Source of the DNA: Symbiodinium natans
Lineage: Eukaryota > Sar > Dinophyceae > Suessiales > Symbiodiniaceae
Length of the DNA: 64,000 nt
NCBI GenBank assembly: GCA_905221605.1
Contig: CAJNDS010001580.1
Span: 389,001-453,000, forward strand
Direction of reading: 5' to 3'
Both the position numbers and the translations under genes were made by a program. Positions 32,577 to 41,892 of the stretch are shown here, piece after piece (within the stretch, counting starts at the first letter, position 1; each line of letters begins with the position of its first letter). The notes beneath the pieces are model-generated. The model saw only the letters and a list, made by a program, of their open reading frames with translations. It was not told the origin of the DNA and made no database searches.

Positions 32577-32624
32577 ACCCTAAACCCTAAACCCTAAACC
32601 CAAAACCCTAAACCCAAAACCCTT
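32577..32624 (-). repeat. CCCTAAA array
   Basis: Five units plus CCCAAAA variants, between the exon-like segments at 32.2 and 33.0 kb. Confidence 0.93.
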
Positions 32625-32994
32625 GCCTTCTCCAGCAGAGCCTGTAGTCTCCGTAGTGGCCGAGTTGTCGGCGGGTTGGGCCGGATCGTGGATCCTTGCT
32701 CTCAGAAGACAACATGTCCACTTGCCGACACCGAACTTCGCCAACTCCCCCCCAGAGTCCTCAGTTCGGAAGATGCCGAGGGTGCCGATGTAACTTTGGG
32801 CACCTCTTTGAAGGTGCTGGAGACGCAGCATGTATAGACTCAACGTCCCTAACCCCTAACATGACCGTCTCCCGAGCCCCGTAGGTCTGCCAGCCTCGAC
32901 CTTCATTGCACCCGAGTCGGGCCTTGCAAGTCTCTAAGCAAGCAGAGGCATCCGCAAGAGCGAGGATCCCTTGTGGTGGGGCAAACTTAGACTG

Positions 32995-33090
32995 AGTCCC
33001 TGGCTCCATGCCAGCCTCCGCTAACCGAAGGCGCAGGCGCATGTTCTCCATGCGCATGTGCTGCAGCTCGGCCTGCGCCGAAAAGATGCT
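32995..33090 (-). CDS. Coiled-coil exon
   Basis: After the acceptor TTTTCGGCGCAG, the frame reads AELQHMRMENMRLRLRLAEAG, a strongly heptad-like helix, then GMEPG and a possible end at GGGACTCAG. It may be a C-terminal cytoplasmic exon of the permease just upstream, or the start of the next gene. Confidence 0.5.
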
Positions 33091-33342
33091 GCAATTTCAC
33101 CACGGCTTGCTGTTTGCGTGTCCTGCCCTGAATTGCTCTGTGACTGTTCTCGCTCGGGCTTTCGGCTCGGCTGCACGGAGCAGGCTGCTATGTACATCCA
33201 AGATGGCAGTGCTGCCATGCAGTGGTGCCCACTAATACAAACTTTGTGGCAGAAAATCCTGACGGTAGTTGGCCGACCGAGCGACGGATAGCCGCAGAGT
33301 CTCATTGCAGTACCTCCGGAAACAGCTTCGCAATCACCACGA

Positions 33343-36300
33343 TCACAGATCCGAACCTGTGCCACACGAAATGCAACCACAAAAAGGACGCCCACGGTGC
33401 AAACCCATAATGCAAAAAGCCCTCAACCAGGACGCGGACACAAGGAGTGTGAAGCCAAGCACGAGGATGCAGAAGGAGCCCACGCGCGTCTCCAGCTCTC
33501 CGAACTCTGTCACACCCCTCGGAAACAAGGTTTTCGACCCGCAGAACTCTCACGACAGTCCCGGACTGGGCGCGCCACGGCGTGTGGCCAGCGTAAAACA
33601 AGAGGAGGCCGGGGAAGACCAGCCTCGAGCGCAGAATGCGCACCACCAATCTCCATGCAATGATGCGTCGCACGCGAACAGGGCAAACCGACATTTGGAG
33701 AGGCTCGGGCGTTATCAGAGCTCCAAAGATAGCGCCCCCCAGGCTGTTAACCTGGACAGCACACCATCGGCATTCGACTTCGTGCGACCGCGTCGCATCG
33801 AGGCTGCATGATTGCTTTGAACATCTTCGAACATAGCAGATTTGCACAGAGCTCCCCACCAGGCCAAGATCTTGCAAGAAGCAGGCCGCAATAACGATCG
33901 AGGACAAGAGCACGAGCGTCACAGGAAGGAACCGCTCCTCTCACCAGTGCCAGTAGTGCACTTGAGATCTGCTGAGAATGCAGATCCGACCAGGCAGATA
34001 AAGGCCGGATCAAGCAGACAACTACCACCCACTGCCATTCCCAGTAACCTCGGGGAATTGAAGGTTAACCTTCGGGATTTCATAGGGATTTGAAGGCCCC
34101 AAAAAGGTTAAATTGAAGGCTACCCTCTACTAAGATTAGGCATCCGGCGGCTCCTGTGGGATGTTGAAAACGGACATCATGGAGTCCCGGAATCCGGTGA
34201 AGCCCAGCGGGAAGGCGAAGATCACCGCCTCGGAGGTTTAGGGTTTAGGGTTTAAGGCTTAGGGTTTAGGGTTTAGGGTTTAGGGTTTAGGGTTTAGGGT
34301 TTAGGGTTTAGGGTTTAGGGTTTAGGGTTTAGGGTTTAGGGTTTAGGGTGAAAGGCACTTGCTTCTGAGCCCTGCGCTAAACTGATGGCCATCCGGGCAG
34401 CTGTCACGAGGCCATCCTCATGTAGAGGAGCAGCTGACATGCAGGGGTTTCCGAGACGGGGGTACCCTTTTGGGGGTCCCTCTTAAGGAGGAATTCTATT
34501 CTATTTGGGGAATAAATGGGGTGCCCCTATTTTCGGACATGCCCTTGTAGAGCAGGTACTGGCTACCAAGACGTGCATCTCTCTCGCGCCTGCTCAGAGT
34601 AGTTGTTGAGGATCAGCCCCTCCGCGGCTCGGCCGAAGGTCAGGTACCCAACGGCCATGATCCAGAAGTACACGAGAAGGGAGAAGCCAAACGCTCCTGC
34701 GACCACCTGCACCGGCTGACTCTGAGAAACCCTGAGAACTTGGGATGTTCCCCCTTCTACTAGCAGCCCTCAATTGGGATTCTCGTAACCCCCTACTATA
34801 GTCCCTGTTAAGGACTGTTAGTAGAAGGGGGAACATCCCAATCTAAACCCTCTCTAAACATGTCTTGATTTTCCAGCTGTGAAGTAAGACCGAACACACG
34901 ACAGAACGCAGGGCCTTGGTGAACTTCTGTGGCGTTGCATCCTTGAGCTGCGAGTAATACTTCGGTGCATTGTAGTGCCTTAGCTGCGCTTCCTGCGACA
35001 AGTCCGAAAGCTTCCGTGGTTTGCATCGACACATTGGGGGCCAGGGGTGCCCAGGAAGCCTCTTATGGATGCAAGAATGAGGTTGTCAGAGGGTGTGGGA
35101 ATTCTGGGAAGAGATGTCGTCTGCGAAGCCTGGTAGAGCCCAAAAGTCCTACAGGACATGGCGCCGTGGCTGGCTGGGAAAGCCGAAGGATTAAGGCCTA
35201 ATCCTCCAGAGGAGGTGTTGTGTGGAGATTCAACCCTAAACCCTAAACCCTAAACCCTAAACCCTAAACCCTAAACCCTAAAAAAGGGGATGTTGGACCG
35301 CCTGTTGGGGCCTGCTAGGCCCATGCAGGCCGTAGACCCGACAAGGACTGCTAGACTGCAGAAGTAGTTCCGCCACTCTTGAAAATGGGGGGGGGGTTTC
35401 TGAAATTTAGGGATTCGTACCTTATTGGGGCCCTTAGTATAAGCGAATCCTACTATGGGGGATCTATATTGGGGGTCCCGCAATTTCGTAAACCCCCAAA
35501 TCTCCTCTTCTTTGTACCAAAGGGCGCGATGTAAGCAGTGGCCAAGGAGCCAATGAGTACAAAGGTTGCTGCCTAGCGAGGAGCTGCTGCTGATGCGAGT
35601 GGCATAGGACTCACACGCTTCTTCGTGGCAACAGTCTGTGAACACTATGACAAGGTATGACACATGGCACCACATGAGTGACCAAGGCTCTCGCACTGCT
35701 TTGCCAGTAATTCACGCCGTCGCTGAAGTCCGGCTTGTCCTCCAGGGTTCATAGCCCAGGAGATAGATGGAGCAGCATCACTGATGGCAGGGCCTAAAGA
35801 ATGGGATGAAAAGAGGGTTCCCCTCCTTCGCAGCAACCAGGTCGTAGAAGTGGCCACCCGGTCTGTAGGAACCATCCACATATCGAATGTGCATCACTAG
35901 AACGACCCAAACCTGCCAGAGGCTCGAATGCTTTGTGGCTTATGTCCGTTGCTGTTGCTTGTTGCTTGCTTGTGGCTGTTGCATGCGCCTGTCCCAGGCA
36001 GCCGATCATCGATGTGTATGACAACACCTCAGCAGTCATGCGGCGCTTCTCGAGCCATATCTAGGCCATAATCAGGCCCGCTGACATGTGCTCTGGGCCA
36101 GTGGCACGGAGCTCTTTCTGAAGGCAAAGAGGTAGGAGTACAAGAAAGCCGATCACTAGCATGGCTGCCTCGCCCCAAGAAATTCTGCCTGTGACTCACA
36201 TCCGTGCCTTTAGACGCTGCCAGGCCAGGTGCCTGTGACGTTGCCAGCACGCCCTGGAGGCCGAAGTACCGCCTCGCAGAGCACTGTTTTGCCATGCACC

Positions 36301-37893
36301 GAACGGGAAAGCAACTTCACCCAGCCCTGAAGCTGCGAGAGGCTGTGAGAGGCTGTGTGAATGAAAAGGCCGAGCTACAACGTCCGCGCAAAGGACTCGC
36401 TGATGACGATGGCAAACGCTAGGCACCTGTGCTGCAAGCACAGAGGGGGTCTTGGGTGCGCCTGAACACAGACTTGGCCAAGGAGCGTGAAGGAGGTCTT
36501 GATGAAGAGCACCACTGCCATGGTTTGAGCCAGGCGCGGGCCCGAAACTTTCGCTGCGCAGTCCTTGTGGCTTGTCTCGCCTTGCAAAACTCTGAATGTC
36601 ATGAGATTCAGAGATATGCAGGGGCCAGCATGAGAAGCAGGAATCGCATTCTTTCAAGAGAGGCCTGTTGCGTAGCAAGTGCGGCCCATGATGGAGAAAG
36701 TGTATCCCATCAGCACGCTGAACGCGGCAGCAATGAGGCTGCCGGCCTTAGGAACATCCCTAGCAGCTCCTTTGTGCCAGCTTCCACGGAAGCGAACCGA
36801 GGCACTGGCAAGCAAACCTGCACAGGGTTTAGGGTTTAGGGTTTAGGGTTTAGGGTTTCGGGTTTAGGGCCGTTTAGGGTTTAGGGTTTAGGGTTGAGGG
36901 AAATTGCAGATTGCAGCAGTCAGAGAGCCATCTTGTGGGCGTTCCAAACAGGCTGGTGGCGAACGCGTGGCCTGTGCCGCCCGCGATGCCCGCTGGAAGG
37001 CTGAGCATGCCCTCACCGACGATGTTTTTGACGATGTTGAAGAGCAGCTGGACCTCGCTCATACCTCCATGATCTGTCGCCAGAATAAAGGACATTGAGG
37101 GTATGAGTTGGGATGTTCCCCCTTGTACTAACAGTCCTTCATAGGGATTATACTAGGTACTGTAATCCCTATTAAGGACTGTAAGTATAAGGGGGAACAT
37201 CCCAAGAGATGAGTTCGTAAGAATCGCAACAGTTAACGTGTGTTTCGGGCAGGCGATACAGGCTGGTCTCGCTGAAGTAAACCATCGCTAGGAGACGGCA
37301 CGGAGGGCCTTCGGGTCTCAACCATCCTGAGGCCCCTTAGGTCTTCAGACTCAGACTCATGTGTTGCTCGGTTGCTCCAGCGATTCTGACAAGAGCTAAC
37401 AAAGCGTAGATGGCACGCGATGGTATGGCACGATTACTTCTCAACTGCTGCGTACACTGCACTAGCTGCAGCCCGTCACACCTGTACTAGGAGCATTGAG
37501 AAGAAACAAGAAGCCTTTACCGGAATGGAAATGTTCTGCCCTTGCACATGGATACATGGATGCACACGGATGCACAGAGCAGCCTCCTTCTTGTTTGTCA
37601 GCCTCTGACTCCTCGCTTTCTTTGTCGAGGGCCATGGGCTTGACCGCTTCTGCCACATGCATTTTCGCCCAGCATTGCTCCCAATCGCTCCGCATCTGGC
37701 AAAAAACATCCCTCTCAAACTCGCCTGATGGAGCAAAGTGCTGCATCATCAAGGTCGTGGCAGCGGCCGCCACGGCCTTGGCTTTGGGCTTGTTTGGGGG
37801 GGTCTTGGGTTGGGAGGGCTGAGCTAACCTCAGCGGATCCAACTGGCAGTCAGCGAAGCATTTATGCTCAGATTCAATAAGTCCCTGCATCAC
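33343..37893 (-). CDS. Amino-acid permease, AAAP/SLC38-like, about 18 exons
   Basis: Proton- or sodium-coupled amino-acid transporter family, polytopic membrane protein. Exons: N-terminal ending 37584; 37073-36972; 36766-36665; 36580-36487; 36426-36379; 36272-36233; 36168 to about 36120; about 36045-35989; 35912-35789; 35568-35526; 34978-34915; 34706-34590; 34416-34378; 34228-34142; 33937-33860; 33751-33711; 33623-33589; 33506 to 33343 or earlier. All resolved joins keep phase. Family landmarks: LLFNIVKNIVGEGMLSLPAG (TM1), GYTFSIMGR, LAFAIVISESF, IGFLVLLPLCLQKEL, IRYVDGSYRPGG, ATAYIA+HYNAPKYY, VYFWIMAVGYLTFG, LILNNYS, FAFPLGFTGFRD, FLPVTLVLLSS, NSLGGAIFGALI. Fourteen of 16 resolved introns use GC donors. 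The N-terminal exon (37.58-37.89 kb) is hydrophilic; its true start (perhaps ATGATG near 37755) and the C-terminus are not fixed. Confidence 0.88.
34040..34135. repeat. Small inverted-repeat element in permease intron 14
   Basis: AACCTCGGGGAATTGAAGGTTAACC pairs loosely with AAAAAGGTTAAATTGAAGG. It resembles 12940-13003 (AGGCTAACCTTAAT ... AAAAAGGTTAGAGGTTACC). Both may be copies of a fourth small family. Confidence 0.5.
34237..34350 (+). repeat. TTTAGGG array in permease intron 13
   Basis: Sixteen units. In the transcript the array reads CCCTAAA and stops just 9 bases before exon 14 (acceptor CTCCGAG|GC at 34229), so it fills most of the 149-base intron. Confidence 0.97.
34442..34552. mobile_element. 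Inverted-repeat element, family B, in permease intron 12
   Basis: GGGGTTTCCGAGACGGGGGT pairs with GGGTGCCCCTATTTTCGGAC; inner TTTTGGGGGTCCC and TTTGGGGAAT. It lies between exon 12 (ends 34590) and exon 13 (starts 34416). Confidence 0.75.
34740..34841. mobile_element. Inverted-repeat element, family A copy 3, in permease intron 11
   Basis: TTGGGATGTTCCCCCTTCTA and TAGAAGGGGGAACATCCCAA are perfect complements at the two ends of a 102-base palindrome. It occupies half of the 208-base intron between exons 11 and 12. Confidence 0.93.
35232..35282 (-). repeat. CCCTAAA array in permease intron 10
   Basis: Seven perfect units. In the transcript it reads TTTAGGG, opposite to the arrays in introns 2 and 13. 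Confidence 0.97.
35383..35512. mobile_element. Inverted-repeat element, family B, in permease intron 10
   Basis: GGGGGGTTTCTGAAATTTAG at the left and CAATTTCGTAAACCCCCAAA at the right; inner CCTACTATGGGGGATC pairs with GATTCGTACC only weakly. It begins 14 bases from the donor of exon 10. Confidence 0.75.
36824..36897 (+). repeat. TTTAGGG array in permease intron 2
   Basis: Ten units with TTTCGGG and CGTTTAGGG interruptions; occupies about a third of the 205-base intron. Confidence 0.96.
37108..37205. mobile_element. Inverted-repeat element, family A copy 4, in permease intron 1
   Basis: TTGGGATGTTCCCCCTTGTA and TATAAGGGGGAACATCCCAA close a 98-base palindrome with inner ACAGTCCTTCATAGGGATTA / TAATCCCTATTAAGGACTGT. 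GAG on both sides may be a target duplication. Confidence 0.93.
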
Positions 37894-38295
37894 ACAGGCT
37901 CACACGCTGAAGCGCAGAGAAGCTGCAACACCAACCACGGCACAAGGAATCATTGTCATCCACATGAGGTCTGTGGGATGGTGCTCTTGCACCTGCATTC
38001 AGGAAAACCATGCGTAAAGCCCTGCGAAGTTCGTGTGGGAACGCGCTTTCTGCACAGGTGGCCTATGAGCCTATGAGCACAATCAGAAACTGCAGCGCTC
38101 GATGCTACTGTGAACCTTCGGAAGCTATGTTGGGAGGTGGCGAGTGGTGGGCCTTCGATTGCTTCATCGGGCCACCCCCCTTCCCCCAATTTGCTTCGCG
38201 CCCCTGTTCTTGTAAGCCTTGGCAGGCATGGCCTTGCACGCTCAAACCTTGCCATTCTGGCACTGTAGCGCTTCTTCGCAAAATTGGCGCTTCAA

Positions 38296-38871
38296 CTACA
38301 GTGTGCCACCCCAGTCGCGTGACCGATAAGCAGTGAGAGAGCCCAAAACCAAAGAGAGCTTCCTTCTGCGTGCTTGCAGTTGTTGATTTAGCGGTGGTCG
38401 CAGCTTCCAAGTTGATGCCTGGAAACAGTTCATACTTCCAGCAATGTGTTTTTTGCCGCCCCGCCCAGAGCTGTTGGGTCGAGACAGCCTCCACAGAAGA
38501 CTCATGGAGCTGCCGGGCCTCAGAAAGCGGGCTTCCTGAATCTGCAAGGCCAGCAAGGCTGAACGACCTGGACTTGTGTCCTCTCTGTCGACCTCAACTC
38601 TCAGGCCCATGCGACGATGGTCGCATTGGATTCCTTTGTCGGGACAAAGATCTGAGACATCCAGCACTCCTTGATGTCCCGCATCGTGCCCATCTGTATG
38701 GAGTGCAGGCCAAGCATCCATCACGCTCAGCTTCACATGGTTGGGTGCTCGGTAGTGACTCCAAGTCCTGATATGCTTCTCAGCAACATGTCCCCTCTCT
38801 GCCATCAACATGTGCACAACAAGGATCTCCAGCTGATCACGTACTAGCCCGGCCTCGCCACCAGCAACCAC
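38296..38871 (-). CDS. Candidate gene fragment
   Basis: An open frame of 191 codons; it begins with a GTG-type codon, so it is probably an exon. The first 110 residues are gene-like (RDQLEILVVHMLMAERGH, SHYRAPNHVKLSVMD, HRRMGLRVEVDRED); the last 60 are Arg/Ser-rich and may run into an intron. No domain is recognised. The plus strand is open over part of it but less protein-like. Confidence 0.4.
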   Translation of the reverse strand: MVAGGEAGLVRDQLEILVVHMLMAERGHVAEKHIRTWSHYRAPNHVKLSVMDAWPALHTDGHDAGHQGVLDVSDLCPDKGIQCDHRRMGLRVEVDREDTSPGRSALLALQIQEARFLRPGSSMSLLWRLSRPNSSGRGGKKHIAGSMNCFQASTWKLRPPLNQQLQARRRKLSLVLGSLTAYRSRDWGGTL

Positions 38872-39159
38872 GACGCCAAAAAGCGCTGGCCGAAGCCTCA
38901 GCAGTTTTCAGAACTCACAGAGCAGCCTTTTTGATGATTTTCAAGCTCCCGTGTCAACTCTGTAGATTTCCGTGCTCTTTGCTGCATGTTGCAACACATC
39001 CTCTTGCTTTCGAGAAACTGTCCACAGCATCAGCGGCGCTAGAACCTCCCTGCACTTGTAGGAGGACGCCTGCAAGAACTCTAACAGCATCGGCGTACAT
39101 TTGCATGAAGGGCAGGCGAGCTGTGTTGGTAATGCGTGTGTGATTGTAATTGAAACCGT

Positions 39160-39375
39160 CATTCCTTCCGCGGAACTCCTTTGCAGCCCTTCTGCGAGTA
39201 CTGGTTGGAGTGTATCGGGGGTTGCTTCCGCAGATGCTTTTGCGAGCTCATTGTGCTGCTTGAGCTCACCAAAGGCTGTCTTGGAGAGAACGTACTCGAA
39301 GAAGGCCCAGTCTCCGACATTCTTCCGCGCCGCTTCCGCGGCTTCAGCTGAACTTCCGCTGAGCTTCCGCGCCAT
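39160..39375. repeat. TTCCGCGG-type repeat, copy 1
   Basis: Starts CCTTCCGCGGAACTCC, then CCCTTCTGCGAGTACTGG and GCTTCCGCAGATGCTTTTGC. The same order of motifs occurs at 40738-40870. A second cluster (GCTTCCGCGGCTTC) follows at 39325. Minus-strand translation gives Ala/Ser/Glu-rich SAEAAEAARK-like sequence that could be coding. Confidence 0.6.
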
Positions 39376-39379
39376 GTCC

Positions 39380-41110
39380 GGACGGCTATCGCCGAGTTCG
39401 TGTCAACCATCACAAACTGAGGCCCTCCAAAGTGGGGGTCGATGCAATACTACAATACTCTAGCAAACCATGTTGGCTCAGTCCAGGACGGGAGCTTCCA
39501 CGAAGATATTCTTCCTGCAAACCCTCCGGTGCGCTTCCGCGGCCAGTCCTATGCAGCTGCACGCCCGATTTCCCTGAACTATGAGGCGCTGCTCGATTCG
39601 AGGTCGTCGCCGACGACTGGACCGTGCTCGCAGGGAGCGAGCGAGCGACGCGGGCACAGTATTGTGATGTACTGTGATGGCGGTCACACTTCGACCTACT
39701 CCCCGGAAAAAGACGACTGGGAGATCAGGCGTGGCCTACAGTAGGAAACTGTTTCAGCAGCCGACCGATGATGAAGCGAGCCGTGTGAGATGTCATGAGT
39801 CTCAGCCGGTACGGACTAAAACGAGAAGTGAGCACAGAGCTGGGCCAGGCACACTGGTACTTACCGCAGTCACACCGCAAACCTACTTTCTGCTGAATAC
39901 TGCAGCCGGCACGCATATTCAAAAAAGCTACGATTCACATTCTTTACATCTTCAGCACCCATGCGGCCCATGTCCATCTGCCTACATCCTCCTCCTCCTG
40001 CTCGTCCATGCACGCAGACGTTGCTGTCGTGTGGAAATTCGCAATGACTGCCAGCCCGAGCAGCAGCCCTGGAAGTACGAAGCATCAACATTCCAAGAAC
40101 CATGTGCATCCTCAGCAAGACAACTGCTCAAAACAAATCAGTGCACACCAAGAGGCATTTGGAGGTCATCATCACGAGCAGCTTACTCTATGAAAGACAT
40201 CATGCAATCGGTTCGGTTTGACTCATTGCATATTCGCCTTGAGCCGTAGCATGGTCGTGACAAACAACGAGACATGCGAGACATGGTCTCTGGCACACCC
40301 CCGTGATTCCCCGTGATCCCCCGTGAGGCCGAGGATGCCGATGAGGCCTCCAAAGTAGCCATGGCTGCACAATGGGCGGCCAGCAAGCGGCCATGTGCCT
40401 CAAAACAACAGACATCAGTGGCTTCGCGATGAGCTTCGCGGACAGGCAAGCGAAGGAACTTCTGGAGGAATGGGTGATGGGAGTCAGCAAGTGGTGTTCA
40501 GCACATGTCCCGATCATATCCCGCCTCCTGTAGCGCCCCTTCAAAGGGCGAGAAGTTCGGGCCTCACACTCCAACAACGCTCGAAAAATCGAAGAGAAGG
40601 GGGGCTACTTTGTCAAGTCTCGCCTCGACATCTTCCCGATCTTGTTTGCATGTTTGAAACCGTCAGGGCTCCACTATGCTCCACTCTTCAGACATGGGCA
40701 GTGGTTTTTATTCCTACAAGATTTTCCATGAAAGAAACGAACCCTTCCGCGGAACGTTTCCACGGTCCTTCCGCGAGCACTGTTTCTACTCCGCTGCATT
40801 TGCTTCCGGGGACGCTTCTGCGAACTGATTTTGCGCAGTTTCGAAGAACTTGTTTCCGCGAGTAGGTCTGCAAGATAAACTCGAACACGCAGCGGGTGGT
40901 CCGAAGCGAACGAGCTCGACGAAACCCTGCTGAAACCGGGGTCCGATCGCCATAGGCGGACTGCTTGGAACGCGTACGCAATGATAGGGAAGGGCGGGCA
41001 TGGTTTTAGGGTTGATGGCTGAGGGCATGAAAGAAGCCGTGTTGCGGAGCTGCTGAGCCATCGATTTCTCAAGAGCACAGACTCAATGGGAAGGGCCTGG
41101 CCCTGACATC
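39380..41110. other. No gene supported
   Basis: Several overlapping frames on both strands, the longest on plus at 39674-40249 (191 codons), without domain, codon bias or splice evidence. A repeated CCGTGATTCCCCGTGATCCC lies near 40300. Confidence 0.4.
40738..40870. repeat. TTCCGCGG-type repeat, copy 2
   Basis: CCTTCCGCGGAACGTTTCC, GTCCTTCCGCGAGCACTG, GCTTCCGGGGACGCTTCTGC and TGTTTCCGCGAG in the same order as copy 1. Confidence 0.6.
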
Positions 41111-41113
41111 GGC

Positions 41114-41255
41114 GTGCAGGCTTCCGCGGAGCTTCCGCGGAGCTTTCGCGGCACTTCCGCCGAGGTCACATCAAACTTCGCGGATTGTGGTGTTGCTTCC
41201 GCGGGAGCTGCGGAGACGTGCTTCCGCAACCCTTCCGCATGCGTCCGCAGCCACA
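41114..41255. repeat. TTCCGCGG-type cluster, copy 3
   Basis: Densest cluster: three successive TTCCGCGGAGC-like units followed by five more TTCCGC motifs within 130 bases. The palindromic core TTCCGCGGAA could form short hairpins. Confidence 0.55.
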
Positions 41256-41892
41256 ATCCCGTGCACTTTCGCCCACCGAGGGCGAACACACAACCAAACA
41301 GGAAAGACTGCCACTTGATAAGGATAAGGCGCCATAGTAGGTAAGACATGCCGAAACTTGGCTCAATTAAATAGAACTGGAATTTGGCTTGCGCGTGGCA
41401 GCATGCAATATTGCCTGAAGGTTGCGTGCAAACCAAATCACCTCAGCAGCTAACTTTTCGGCTTGACATGCGTGCTCGACACTTGCAGAAGGTTGCAAAA
41501 GAAGAGAACTAAGCACATGGTCCCAAACAACAAACAATCTGCAGAGGCACTGTCGCCCTAGCACAAGGGAGGGGAGAAAGGAGGTGCTCTTCGCATGAGT
41601 TACCCAATCCAGACTTCGTTCCTGCTCAAAAGTGATACTGAGCTTCCTTTAACGACACTCTTTGCCCCACCATACAAGAATTTGAGTCAACTATCCACTC
41701 AACCCGGTGTCAAACCACCTGCAGTGATCGTACATCTCCATCGCTATGCGACTTTTGTTACAGAGAAGAAAAATGCTGCAGCTGACCTTGCCATATCAAG
41801 AACAGCATCCCGAGGCGAGCGCCCGTGTCTGCAACCGAGACAGCCGCTGCCATGATTCCAGATGCAGGGCGATTCCGCACGATGTAGAAGTT

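Noticed and set aside
33269-33811. Hydrophilic plus-strand frame of 180 codons
   Set aside because: It is antisense to permease exons 16-18; hydrophilic shadows opposite hydrophobic coding sequence are expected.
39674-40249. Plus-strand frame of 191 codons
   Set aside because: No motif or splice evidence; includes a Leu run from CTC repeats.
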